This document shows, piece after piece, positions 55,277 to 64,000 of a DNA stretch of 64,000 bases. The first letter of the stretch is position 1. Every line of letters begins with the position of its first letter. The position numbers were made by a program, and so were the translations under genes. The notes beneath the pieces are model-generated. The model searched no databases, was not told where the DNA came from, and was given only the letters and a program-made list of their open reading frames with translations. This stretch comes from Hyaloperonospora brassicae. Lineage: Eukaryota; Oomycota; Peronosporomycetes; Peronosporales; Peronosporaceae. The DNA is taken from assembly GCA_947650285.1 (NCBI GenBank), contig CANTFL010001387.1, forward strand, positions 248,001 to 312,000, read 5' to 3'.

Positions 55277-57043
55277 TTATATCCGGTCTGCTGGTTGTAA
55301 ATAATGTCGATTCGTCAAATCGAAGACATCTTTCTCGGACGCGATGGCAAGAAGTGTTTTGTGGTCGATTGCCTCCATCACGCTCGAATAAATGCTCTCA
55401 AAGCAAGTGTTGTGAAGGTCACGCAGTGATCTCTTCAGCAGGTCCGCAAAAAACGCTACCACAAACTCTTCGGATCCTGTGAAATACAGCAGCGCAAACC
55501 AGCTTTTCGGCGGGCAGTACACTTTCAAGTCCAGTAGAATCAAGCTGCTCTTAAATGAAAGGATGCAGGCCGCACGAGTGCTTGTAAGCTGGTGGATCGT
55601 CCCTGCTTGGATCACACGTGCTGTTGTCAAAGCTGCAACTACAGCCGCAAGCATCCGTCCATCATTGTGCGTACTTGGATCCGGCGAATCGTTGCTTGGA
55701 GATGGCATGGCAACTAGCACATCGAGAACGGACACAAACGCGGCGCCGCGAGAAAAGGATCCACACGGAAACACCTGTACATTTTCGTTCCACTTTTTCA
55801 GGTGAATCAGGATGGCACGAAACGCCGTTTTTGCGTCTTGCTGATCGATCACGGGTCGTCGAACTGTTGGCGCAGAACCAAGCGAAGGTGTAGCATCCGT
55901 GCATTGTAAATACCGTATACCAACGCGCAAGTGTTCAATGCACGAAAGATCGTGCGCGGCTGCTTGGAGCTGGCTGTCCGAAATGCTAGAAAGATCGGCA
56001 CGAACGCCATCACGTTGATCCACTAGTCGTAGTGCCTGATTGGGTTTCATCCCAAAGATGTGCAGCGCAGCACGCACGCGGTCCCACGTGGAAGCTGCGT
56101 GCGAAACTTCACGCTCGCGCGCATCGCTCAAGCACAGCTGTGGTTCATGAAGATACATGTGCTTGTACCTGCCCCAGTAACGAGCGATTATACACCAGAC
56201 GTCGTGCGCAACTCCAGGTATAGCCATCTTTTTCGCGACACAGTCTTCCACAACCACATCTCTAGCCGATAGCGCCACGTCCAGTACGCCTTCTTCCCAC
56301 GTCGCAGCCAAAACTCTCCGAGCTAGTTTACACGCTTGTACCCGCCAGCGCTGTTGGTCTTGCCAAGCATTATAAGCAACAAACTCATCTAGTGCTTGTA
56401 GACAGAACAGTAGCATTGGTCGACGAATCTCTTTTGCATGAACCTCGCAGCTTTTCGTACCGCCTCGCAGCCAGCACGGTGTAAGCTCACACATTCGGTC
56501 AGCATCATAGTAATCCACGAGCTCCAGACGCTTCCTAGCTGAAGGTTTGTCTGACCCGAGTCGTACGTTGGCCAGAATCGTCACTGGTAACACTTCCTCT
56601 TGTGTTCCATCGTGACCAGAACCTCTGCACTTGTTTTCCAGCGGTAGTTCGGGACGCAAGCGCTGCTCCAACAATTTTTCACTGCTTCCAGTACTGTTGT
56701 TCCCGGGCAAGAAGAGCGAGCTGTCCGCCATAGTGTCATGACGCGGCCACTGTTCACTCGCTCCACAACTACTGATCGCACTGGGGTTCGTACACGGCGC
56801 ACCGAATTGAACAGACTCAAACGAGTCGCTGGTGAGCGCGTGAGGCGGAACAACGTGCGCTGGCGTCGCTTCTGAGCGAGAACACGCACTGTGGTTCACG
56901 CGGTCTTCAGTAGGCAGCTCGGGACCAAAGAAAGCCGAACGCAGTGGCCGAATAGCTGGCGGTGTCTCGTCCAGCAGTCGCGCTAGATCCGTAAAGAACC
57001 TGCGCTTCCGTTGAGGGTGCATTGCCTGTCGCGTCGCTTCCAT
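55277..57043 (-). CDS. Atypical family X DNA polymerase (pol beta/lambda-like)
   Basis: Single exon, 588 aa, ATG at 57043. The first ~170 residues are low-complexity. The middle matches the fingers region of family X (IFGMKPNQALRLVDQRDGVR, HLRVGIRYLQ). The palm has the nucleotide-binding CGSFSRGA motif. A later LILLDLKVY holds the third catalytic Asp, and WFALLYFTGSEEF is the diagnostic family X strand. In the GSF-RG-...-DMD segment of pol beta, the first metal-binding Asp aligns with Val here (SVLDVLV), leaving one Asp of the pair. No BRCT domain is visible. It is probably a divergent polymerase or nucleotidyltransferase whose activity may be altered. Confidence 0.78.
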   Translation of the reverse strand: MEATRQAMHPQRKRRFFTDLARLLDETPPAIRPLRSAFFGPELPTEDRVNHSACSRSEATPAHVVPPHALTSDSFESVQFGAPCTNPSAISSCGASEQWPRHDTMADSSLFLPGNNSTGSSEKLLEQRLRPELPLENKCRGSGHDGTQEEVLPVTILANVRLGSDKPSARKRLELVDYYDADRMCELTPCWLRGGTKSCEVHAKEIRRPMLLFCLQALDEFVAYNAWQDQQRWRVQACKLARRVLAATWEEGVLDVALSARDVVVEDCVAKKMAIPGVAHDVWCIIARYWGRYKHMYLHEPQLCLSDAREREVSHAASTWDRVRAALHIFGMKPNQALRLVDQRDGVRADLSSISDSQLQAAAHDLSCIEHLRVGIRYLQCTDATPSLGSAPTVRRPVIDQQDAKTAFRAILIHLKKWNENVQVFPCGSFSRGAAFVSVLDVLVAMPSPSNDSPDPSTHNDGRMLAAVVAALTTARVIQAGTIHQLTSTRAACILSFKSSLILLDLKVYCPPKSWFALLYFTGSEEFVVAFFADLLKRSLRDLHNTCFESIYSSVMEAIDHKTLLAIASEKDVFDLTNRHYLQPADRI

Positions 57044-58770
57044 AGACGACAGACAGCGTGAGTGAATGACGGCGTGACTTGTTCATGAGCTGCTTTTGTC
57101 CAGACTTATCCGAAATGTCGATATGATCATAATCGTTTATGCTTCAGGCCGTAAAGGTCCGGCAACCTACTTGCTTTACTCAGGACTCTATGACCAGTCC
57201 GAGCTCGCGGCTACCGGCTGATTATTTTATGCGCACATAACTGTCATATGTCCCCCTGCTGTGCTACTTGCATATTGTCGGCATCAGGGCATAGCTCGCA
57301 CACGTACCAGAACCCGCCTTTGGCCCCCGGTGAAAAGATATGACCGGTGACCAGCCGAACTCGTGCAAAGTTATGAGAAAAAGGGGGTGGCCGGATCATT
57401 GTGGCTTTGGGTGTAATAAAGTTATATTGCTGTCGACTGGCTTCGCTCGGTAGAAGCTGCATCAGAAACAATGGGCTCGGCTTGAAACGACCACACGTTA
57501 CCAAATGACCTGTTGATACCAGCGATCCATGCAACCAGTAGACAGTACAGAATGCAAAGACGAGCAAATTGGCTGTCCTTTATGTACTCTGATTGACCCA
57601 TCGATGCAATGTCTGCGAGTTGCACAGTCGATCGTGTCAACGTGCAATGAGAACAGTTGACTCATATTGTGCTGTTCCACAGCTGTCGTTCGTTTTGGAC
57701 GTACAAGTCCTGCTGTCCGACCATACAGCCCTTGTAGAAATTCTGGCTGAATGCCGTCCGTATAAGTACAATCCGGAACTCTGAGCGTGTGCACGACAAT
57801 TATCTCACATTATCAGCTGTATCTGGAACCTCCGCTCGTGAGGCCGACTGACTGTCACCATCAACATTTACACACTTTGCCTTCCAATATGCCAACAGCC
57901 AGAGCTGTTGAGTTTAGTGGTGGTCAGTTCTACTGCCACGACGGTGAGAGTCTTCTCGTTCCCGCCACGGCTAATGCGACCACCCAAACTAAGTTTTCTT
58001 GTTTCCGTGTCACGTCAAGCTGCGAATTCTTACTTCCACCATACTCGTCAAGACCTGTGCTAGGCGAAGAGTTTCTTTTCTTCTTGGCAATATACCCTTC
58101 TCGTGTTAGTGTTATCGTTTTAGTCGACCGACAAAGCACCAGCCGAATGGAAGCAAAAGTACACGTGCTTTTGTGTGCCGCCATTCAGCTAGTGCTTTGA
58201 GGTCATGTAGTGCACGCAGAAAGCTACTGCGTATCCTATGTATGCATACCATGCGATTCCTCGTTCACAGCGTCACATTCTTCGAATACAAAGAACGGAC
58301 TTGATGTCCAAAGGGCTATCTGTTTTGCACGGACCCCTTCACCAGCTCATGTATCGGTACATATAACCTTTGGGATTGACGTCGCTATACATGCCACTTT
58401 CGGCGCTGTCACCATTCGTGACAACTGTATCAACTTCAGTTTTATGTCGGCATGTGTAGCCCCGTGTATAACGACTGTGGACTGCCCATTGTCAATCGAG
58501 CGGGTTATCACAGGGGTACGGCGCGACACGAGCCGGAGCTGAGACCGATCCGAGTGGAACGACGCTACGGGCCGCCACGCACTCGACATCAAGTTCTTTT
58601 AAATATGATGTAGGCACAGAAGAGGATCGCCGGGCCGTGTGTCACCTATTCAACCTTTTGGTCGATTTCCCTGTCATTCGTTCCCCCACCCCTTGTAGGA
58701 TTGCGCTCGTGTGAAACGCAACTACACAATCTGAGACCTGTGGTAGTTTATGGCACCCAGGCTGTTATGT

Positions 58771-59015
58771 AATGGGATGAGCGTTACACATGTCATTGAC
58801 ACCAAAAACAGGGTCGACGAGAATATTACCGTAGTCGACAATGTTCACCAATAGTTATCTTGCTTAGTAGATACGGATGGAATATTACTCCCGTCGAACG
58901 CCATATTCGGTACTGCTCCACTTATTGGTAGATATCGGCCATTCTATCACTCAACTGAACCACCAACCAATCGCTGCTGCAGTAGATGCGCGCATTGGGT
59001 GGCGAGGACGTAGCT
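58771..59015 (+). repeat. Probable remnant of a related Ty3 LTR
   Basis: Read on the plus strand, this resembles the element-sense LTR: AATATTAC, ATTGGTAGATATCG, then CCAACCAATCGCTGCTGCAG and GCGCGCATTGGGTGG, in the same order as the right LTR reverse complement. Much diverged, and no internal element sequence is evident beside it. Confidence 0.5.
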
Positions 59016-62000
59016 AGCTATCTCAGGAACATGTGCTTTGAAGCGGTAAAGTGAGTCCAAGATATGCTGTTAGGTAATCTGAACTAACGATCAAACACAG
59101 CTTTACTTTCTCTCCTACTTAGCGTTTACGTTTAGTAGACTTACCTTCCTCAGCACGCACAGTGTACATGAAGTTTTGGGGGCAGCTGCCTGCACTGTGG
59201 TCGGTGTAGGTAGCTTGCACTGTATCAATACAATCATCAGGGCTCCGTTACACGAGGGTGAAAGCGTGTGAGCCATTATGTACCAATTGAGTCTACAAGC
59301 GTAGTGCAAACACTCAATCGGGTGCGAGGCGGCCCATACGTGTTCTAAAGCCGGCTATTACATGATCATACGTCATGGAAGCGTACAAGTCGTGAAGCTT
59401 GAGCTATAAAGCCTAGGATCGATTGATCGAGTACAGTGAAAGCTTTCAACACGAGTTCTTCTTTTACGGCTTCCATCGTATAAGTTATCTACTTTCAAGT
59501 AATCTGACTCGATGCAGACGCGCCGACGTGGCAAACGCATCATCATTCTGCTTTCCTCGATACAAATATGCCGAGACCCTTGCTGCCTTTACAAAATTGA
59601 CTCCTGGGCACTTATAAGGCTGAGACCCGGCTGCCTTCATAAATTCGACTGTTTGGCACTGGTCTCGCTTCGCAGCTTAGCAACTGAAACCTCAGTCTGA
59701 CCATAAGCCTTTCTTTTTGACTAAATCGTCAAGTTGAAGTTGTAAGATCTTGACAATAGTTGCATGGAGCTCATCTCCCGAAACAGTCTACCCATGGCTT
59801 CGACGGTGGTATTGGCGATGGATTCGGTTACTTCCTGAAGTGCGTGTCATTCGAGGCAATGCAAACGTCAGTAGTCTTATCGCGTGGCGTGACCACGCTT
59901 CGAATCCGCCAGCTTGACGGCCGATGTATTTACGTCGATCAAATAACCACGACACATATCGGGTGTAACGTATCACGTTCCACTCACACCGCCTGCAGTG
60001 AAAACAGCCTGCCTGCAACAACGTTGACAGGTGTGCCAGTTACCTCACGTCCCTATATCTTCGGGTAGAAAGGAATTCATCCGAATTAACCACACTTTAT
60101 TTTTACGGGAAAAAGGACTATGTTGAGCGTTGTAAATGTCTTGTACGAGTCACTTCTATCCCTCCTGCAAACGCATGTACGTACAAACACATGTCATGCT
60201 TGCAGTGCGCTCATCTTGCGCACCGCCTCTTGAATAATGAGTGCATATCAATGCCAAGTCGGGCTCATGAGTCGAGTGTCGTAAGTTGCGTGATTACTAT
60301 CAACACCTAAGAAGTACGCACATTGACATGATACGAATACCGACGTCACGTAGTGAGCTCACCCGGCAAAATATTAGCAGACAGAAGAAAGGAACACAGC
60401 AATGCATTCTTGACGTATTCCAAGTTAATTTGTGAAAACCTTCAGTGCTAGCGAATCGGAGCAAGAAAAACAGGATGCCCTCCCTTGACATCTGTTCACG
60501 TTCGTCAGCACCGAACTCTATGGTTCAGTGGCTCATAGTGCTGGATGGTTCCACTCCAGTGCAAAATCACGACGCAATAGTGCCAATTGTGCCCCAGGTA
60601 TAAGCCGACTGACACGGAAGCGACGGCCTCTGCACGATCATCATCCACTACAATGCATAGACAATGGAGCTTATCATTTGTTCATTTGCCGTTGTTTTCG
60701 AAACTGCACCGCGTCTGAATCGAGAGTAACAATGTCTTTGTATCCATTGCCTTATGCCACCGTCATTTACAGAGGTCACTCGGCTGTAATCCTGGGTGTA
60801 CCTATGGCATGGAGCGTTGAGCTGGAATGTTATGGGTGGTAGTGCTCGCTGGGCGTGAATCCGATCGAAACATTGCCTCATCAACGGCTCCTGTTCACAT
60901 TCAACGAGAGAACCTTTTCGTTCAGTGAAGAAAGATGGTGTCTCGGTCTGTGGACTAGTTCCAAGTAGCAACAACACGATCTGTAATCCTTCTTCACATT
61001 TCCGCAATACTACTAACATCATCGGCCACGACAACGCGACTACGCATGACACCGCTCACGTTTACGTGTACGACAATATTCCACGCGTAAAGAAAACGTA
61101 TAGTCACACTCTTCTATTAGATGTAGTCAGACTCTTCCATATCGTTGCTGGCGGAGTAGTTTTCAGCATAAAAGGGTGATCAAAGCCTGAGCTGTCGCCT
61201 TCCCGACCCCTTGCTTGTAAACTCACCGCTTGCTCACACGCCATGCTTCTTCGGATTCGGTAACATGAGCAAGTAAGTAAGTATGCGAGTCTGCGCTTCG
61301 AAGGGAATGTCGTGGATGAGCTGGTGCGTGCGGCTCCAAATGGCTGCCACACGAAGTCCATGTAGAGCACATAGCGTCGAACAGTTGACCCTCTAGCCGA
61401 AATATGCGAAACTCAATCAATCTCTCTCTCATCTCTGCCTACTTTTTTGTGAGTTAAATGAAGTCGAAGTGTCGCAAACCATTATGCGCTGAGATTAACA
61501 GCTCACATTTGCACGATCTGGAACACCATCGAGCACATTGCATCACTAGCGACCAACGGCTCCTCCGTAAGCCTACAGAACCGTCGCTAAAAGTCGTCGA
61601 CAAACTTGCCAGGCCCGGAACGCACAACCACAGGAGAAAGTGGCTGTTGTAAGCCAGTGGATTCTGACTAGCATGCTGTAACTATTTCAGCCAATCAACG
61701 AGTGGGTTTCTCGTGCGACAAGGCTGTCCGTGCGTTTACACTATCGACGGAGAAATGCTTGTGTTCTTTTTTTAGTGCTGCTCTAAGTATACCGTGTGCT
61801 GAGCTAATAAATAATTGCAGACGAAGCCATCGACAATCGTGAGTCATGTCCACAAAAGTGCGACAATCGCTGTGGTCGCCCCAGACGGCGCGAGATGACC
61901 GGTTGGCTTCCGGACACGCACTGTACGAGGCACAGCGAGTGGAGGCGGCGCGAGGGGTTGGCCTTGCTGAGCTTGAAGCAAAGGTATCTGAGTCACCCCT

Positions 62001-62479
62001 AGCCGCAGACGGCTCTGCCGTTTTGTTGTCCGCCTTGGCAGCAGCTGTAAAGGCTGATGGCCGTGAGCATAGTGAGTGCAAGTGAGGGGGCGGGAAGAGA
62101 CGCTGACAACTTGACTGCGTTGTCGCGCGAGTGGCTGTTCTGCAAGTCTGAGTCGCACGACGACTATTACAAACGATGCGGCGGCCTGGCCCCTGTGAAA
62201 GTCGATTCGCCTTGGGCCCGCGACCGGACGCTCGACAGTCAAGAGCCGCGCGGGCACGGGCCGTAGACATGTCAAATCTCGTGTCCCTGTCATAGTGCAT
62301 ACTCGAGAACGTCGCAAAGATATCGTACGTCGCAAGTCCGACGGAAGGGGTGGGGCAGGGCAAATCTGTCCGGTCAGCAGGGCGTGTCTTGCGCTGGGAG
62401 AATTCTTGGGCAGTCCAAGTCTATCACTCACTTGTCACGCGTAAAGGCCGAGGAGGTACACTCCCACTCCCACTCCCAC

Positions 62480-62655
62480 ACAGACAGACAGACCAACAGA
62501 CAGACCAACAGACAGACAGACAGACAGACAGACAGACCACTAAACAAACAAACAGTCAGTCAGTCAGTCAAACAGACAAACAAACAAACAGACAGACAGT
62601 CAAACAGTCAAACCGACAGTCAAACAGACAGTCAAACAGACAGATAGACAGACAT
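62480..62655. repeat. CAGA/CAAA/CAGT microsatellite
   Basis: About 175 bp of imperfect tetranucleotide repeats (CAGA, CCAA, CAGT, CAAA variants), preceded by CACTCC units at about 62459-62478. It lies about 250 bp upstream of the homeodomain gene's start codon. Confidence 0.92.
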
Positions 62656-62908
62656 CTGCATTGACGCCGGCAGTGCCTACGCAGTGTTCACGGCCCAAGC
62701 GCGCGCCCTCCCCACAAGTTGAAGCGCCAAGTTGGAGGACGAGACGAAGAGAAGGAAGAAACGAGTGCGTGAGTCTCGCAGCAGCAGCAGTGGCAACAGT
62801 GGCAGCAGTGGCAGTGGCAGTGGCAGTGTACGACGCACGCACACGAGGACCGCTTTCCGGCCACACAGGAGGACGTCGTTCGTTCCCTCGCGCGCTCTCC
62901 CCACCAAC

Positions 62909-64000
62909 ATGATGACGACCCAGCAGCAGAGCGCCGATCAAGTCAAGTCGTACGCGTATCCGCTCGGACCACCTTCGGTCGACATTCCCCACACGGCCGC
63001 CTCTGTCGCTCCCTGTAAGTCCGAGCCGACTGCTGTCTTATCGGACGCACGCGCAGGCGCGACGGGTGGCAGCAGTACGGACAGTAGCAGCAGCACAACG
63101 GCGCTACCAGACCGGAAGCGCAAAGAGCCGGCGAGTCCCAGCGATCGGTTTGACGCCGATGGACGCGCAGAAGCGGTGGACAAGCAGCAGCAGCTGCAGC
63201 CGTCCAAGAAGTCGCGTCGGGAGCTGCCGCCGCACACTGTTGCGATCCTCAAGGGCTGGATGCTCTCTCGCGAGCACGTGAAGCACCCGTACCCGACGGA
63301 CGAGGTACTGCAGGCAGACTGCTCGTGGCGTTGTGCTGACGTGACGGAGACGTGGTCTGATGCTGACTTGATTGGTTGTGCTCGTTCGTTTTTGCGTGCT
63401 TTGGTGTTGCTAGGACAAGCAAGTGCTGCTGAAAAAGACGGGCATCAGCATGAAGCAGCTCACGAACTGGTTTACGAACGCACGGAAACGCATTTGGAAG
63501 CCTATGATGCGGCGTGAACATTCCCGCCAGATGCAGTCGGCGATCGACTTTGACCACACGGCAGTGCGCGAGTTCCCTGGCTCGGGACTTTGTCAGCAGT
63601 ACGCACAGAGCAGCTATGCTCCTCGCTCGGCGGTGCGGCACTCGTTTGACGTGGGAAGCTTGGGTGCACCTCCTCACATGGCAGCTGCAGCTGCATTTGA
63701 CCGGTGCGCGCGACCGCAAGCTATCCCGGTGGATGCACCCATGTACCCGATACGCGCAATGCGTTCTATGTCGGAGGCGCCAACAAGGACCGAGGTTGAT
63801 GGCTATGTCGAGCCTGAACGGATCCGAGAGCGAGAATTGGAGCGCGGCCGTGTTGGCTGTGCACCTCGCAATAGTCTGTCACCGCGCGGGCACAAGATTT
63901 TGCAAGAGTGGGTGACTGCAAACGCACAGCGTGAGTACTCGTATCCGAACGACGCGGAGCGATTGCAGCTTGCACGAGATACGGGGCTTGACGTGTTGCA
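62909..64000 (+). CDS. TALE-class homeodomain protein with two homeodomains (partial, runs off the window)
   Basis: Nuclear DNA-binding transcription factor. The ATG at 62909 starts a Ser/Gln-rich N-terminus. The first homeodomain spans the intron 63305-63413: KSRRELPPHTVAILKGWML, a three-residue loop insertion around HPYPTDE, then after the intron DKQVLLKKTGISMKQLTNWF and TNARKRIW, with the WFTNAR recognition helix. After about 110 residues of linker a second homeodomain begins (LSPRGHKILQEWV ... EYSYPNDAERLQLARDTGL) and is cut by the end of the window. The phase-0 junction at 63304/63414 keeps the frame open to 64000. An in-frame extension upstream of 62909 lacks an ATG. Confidence 0.9.

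Larger units (their letters stand above)
57044..62908. other. 5.9 kb gene-poor region
   Basis: No ORF has a recognisable domain or convincing exon structure. The longest plus-strand frames (57787-58200, 58210-58542, 59760-60068, 60528-60842) are similar in size and hydrophobic/Thr-Val-rich flavour but unidentified. An LTR remnant lies at about 58771-59015 and a CAGA microsatellite at 62480-62655. The last few hundred bases before 62909 are the flank of the homeodomain gene. Confidence 0.4.

Overview
This is a eukaryotic nuclear window and almost certainly comes from a Peronosporales oomycete (Phytophthora or downy-mildew type). The genes are compact, with very short GT-AG introns (about 60-100 nt). 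They include a WRKY19-like zinc-finger protein, a secreted EER-bearing effector-like gene with internal repeats, a secreted tyrosinase and a single-domain trehalose-6-phosphate synthase. A chromodomain Ty3/gypsy element of oomycete type is also present. The species was not determined. Gene models are spliced by eye; where reading phase was checked, this is stated.

Layout. 1-1.2 kb: no clear gene. 1.3-4.3 kb (-): USP37-like deubiquitinase, five exons. 4.65-6.0 kb (-): WRKY19-like zinc-finger protein. 6.1-9.6 kb: no supportable gene. 9.6-13.7 kb (+): copper P1B-ATPase with about seven tandem HMA-like domains. 13.9-15.8 kb (+): RluA-type pseudouridine synthase, eight exons. 16-18.7 kb: old dispersed repeats. 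18.7-21.1 kb (+): PSMD5 proteasome chaperone. 21.5-24.5 kb (+): FHA-domain protein. 24.6-26.4 kb (-): tyrosinase. 27-28.8 kb (+): trehalose-6-P synthase. 29.1-30.8 kb (+): Nop56. 33.0-35.1 kb (-): broken secreted repeat protein. 35.5-38.1 kb (-): inverted second copy of the pseudouridine synthase, next to a decayed fragment of the copper ATPase. 38.34-46.25 kb: full-length Ty3/gypsy element on the minus strand, with LTRs, a perfect 5-bp target duplication and a plus-strand antisense ORF. 46.7-48.6 kb: remnant of a related element. 48.8-50.2 kb (+): RbfA-like mitochondrial ribosome factor. 50.3-51.2 kb (-): NIT2-type omega-amidase. 51.7-52.6 kb (+): small putative mitochondrial protein. 52.9-54.7 kb (-): ALG6 glucosyltransferase. 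55.3-57.0 kb (-): atypical family X DNA polymerase. 57-62.9 kb: gene-poor, LTR remnant, microsatellite. 62.9 kb to the end (+): TALE homeodomain protein with two homeodomains, cut by the window edge.

The host genes are ordinary unlinked housekeeping genes. Two things stand out. First, the Ty3 element is packed from end to end with short, mostly perfect hairpins. I verified more than 40 with stems of at least 8 bp, where about two are expected by chance, and they occur in LTRs, gag, pol and the antisense ORF alike. Second, the ATPase/pseudouridine-synthase segment is duplicated in inverted orientation: the synthase copies are nearly identical even in introns, while the neighbouring ATPase copy is badly decayed.
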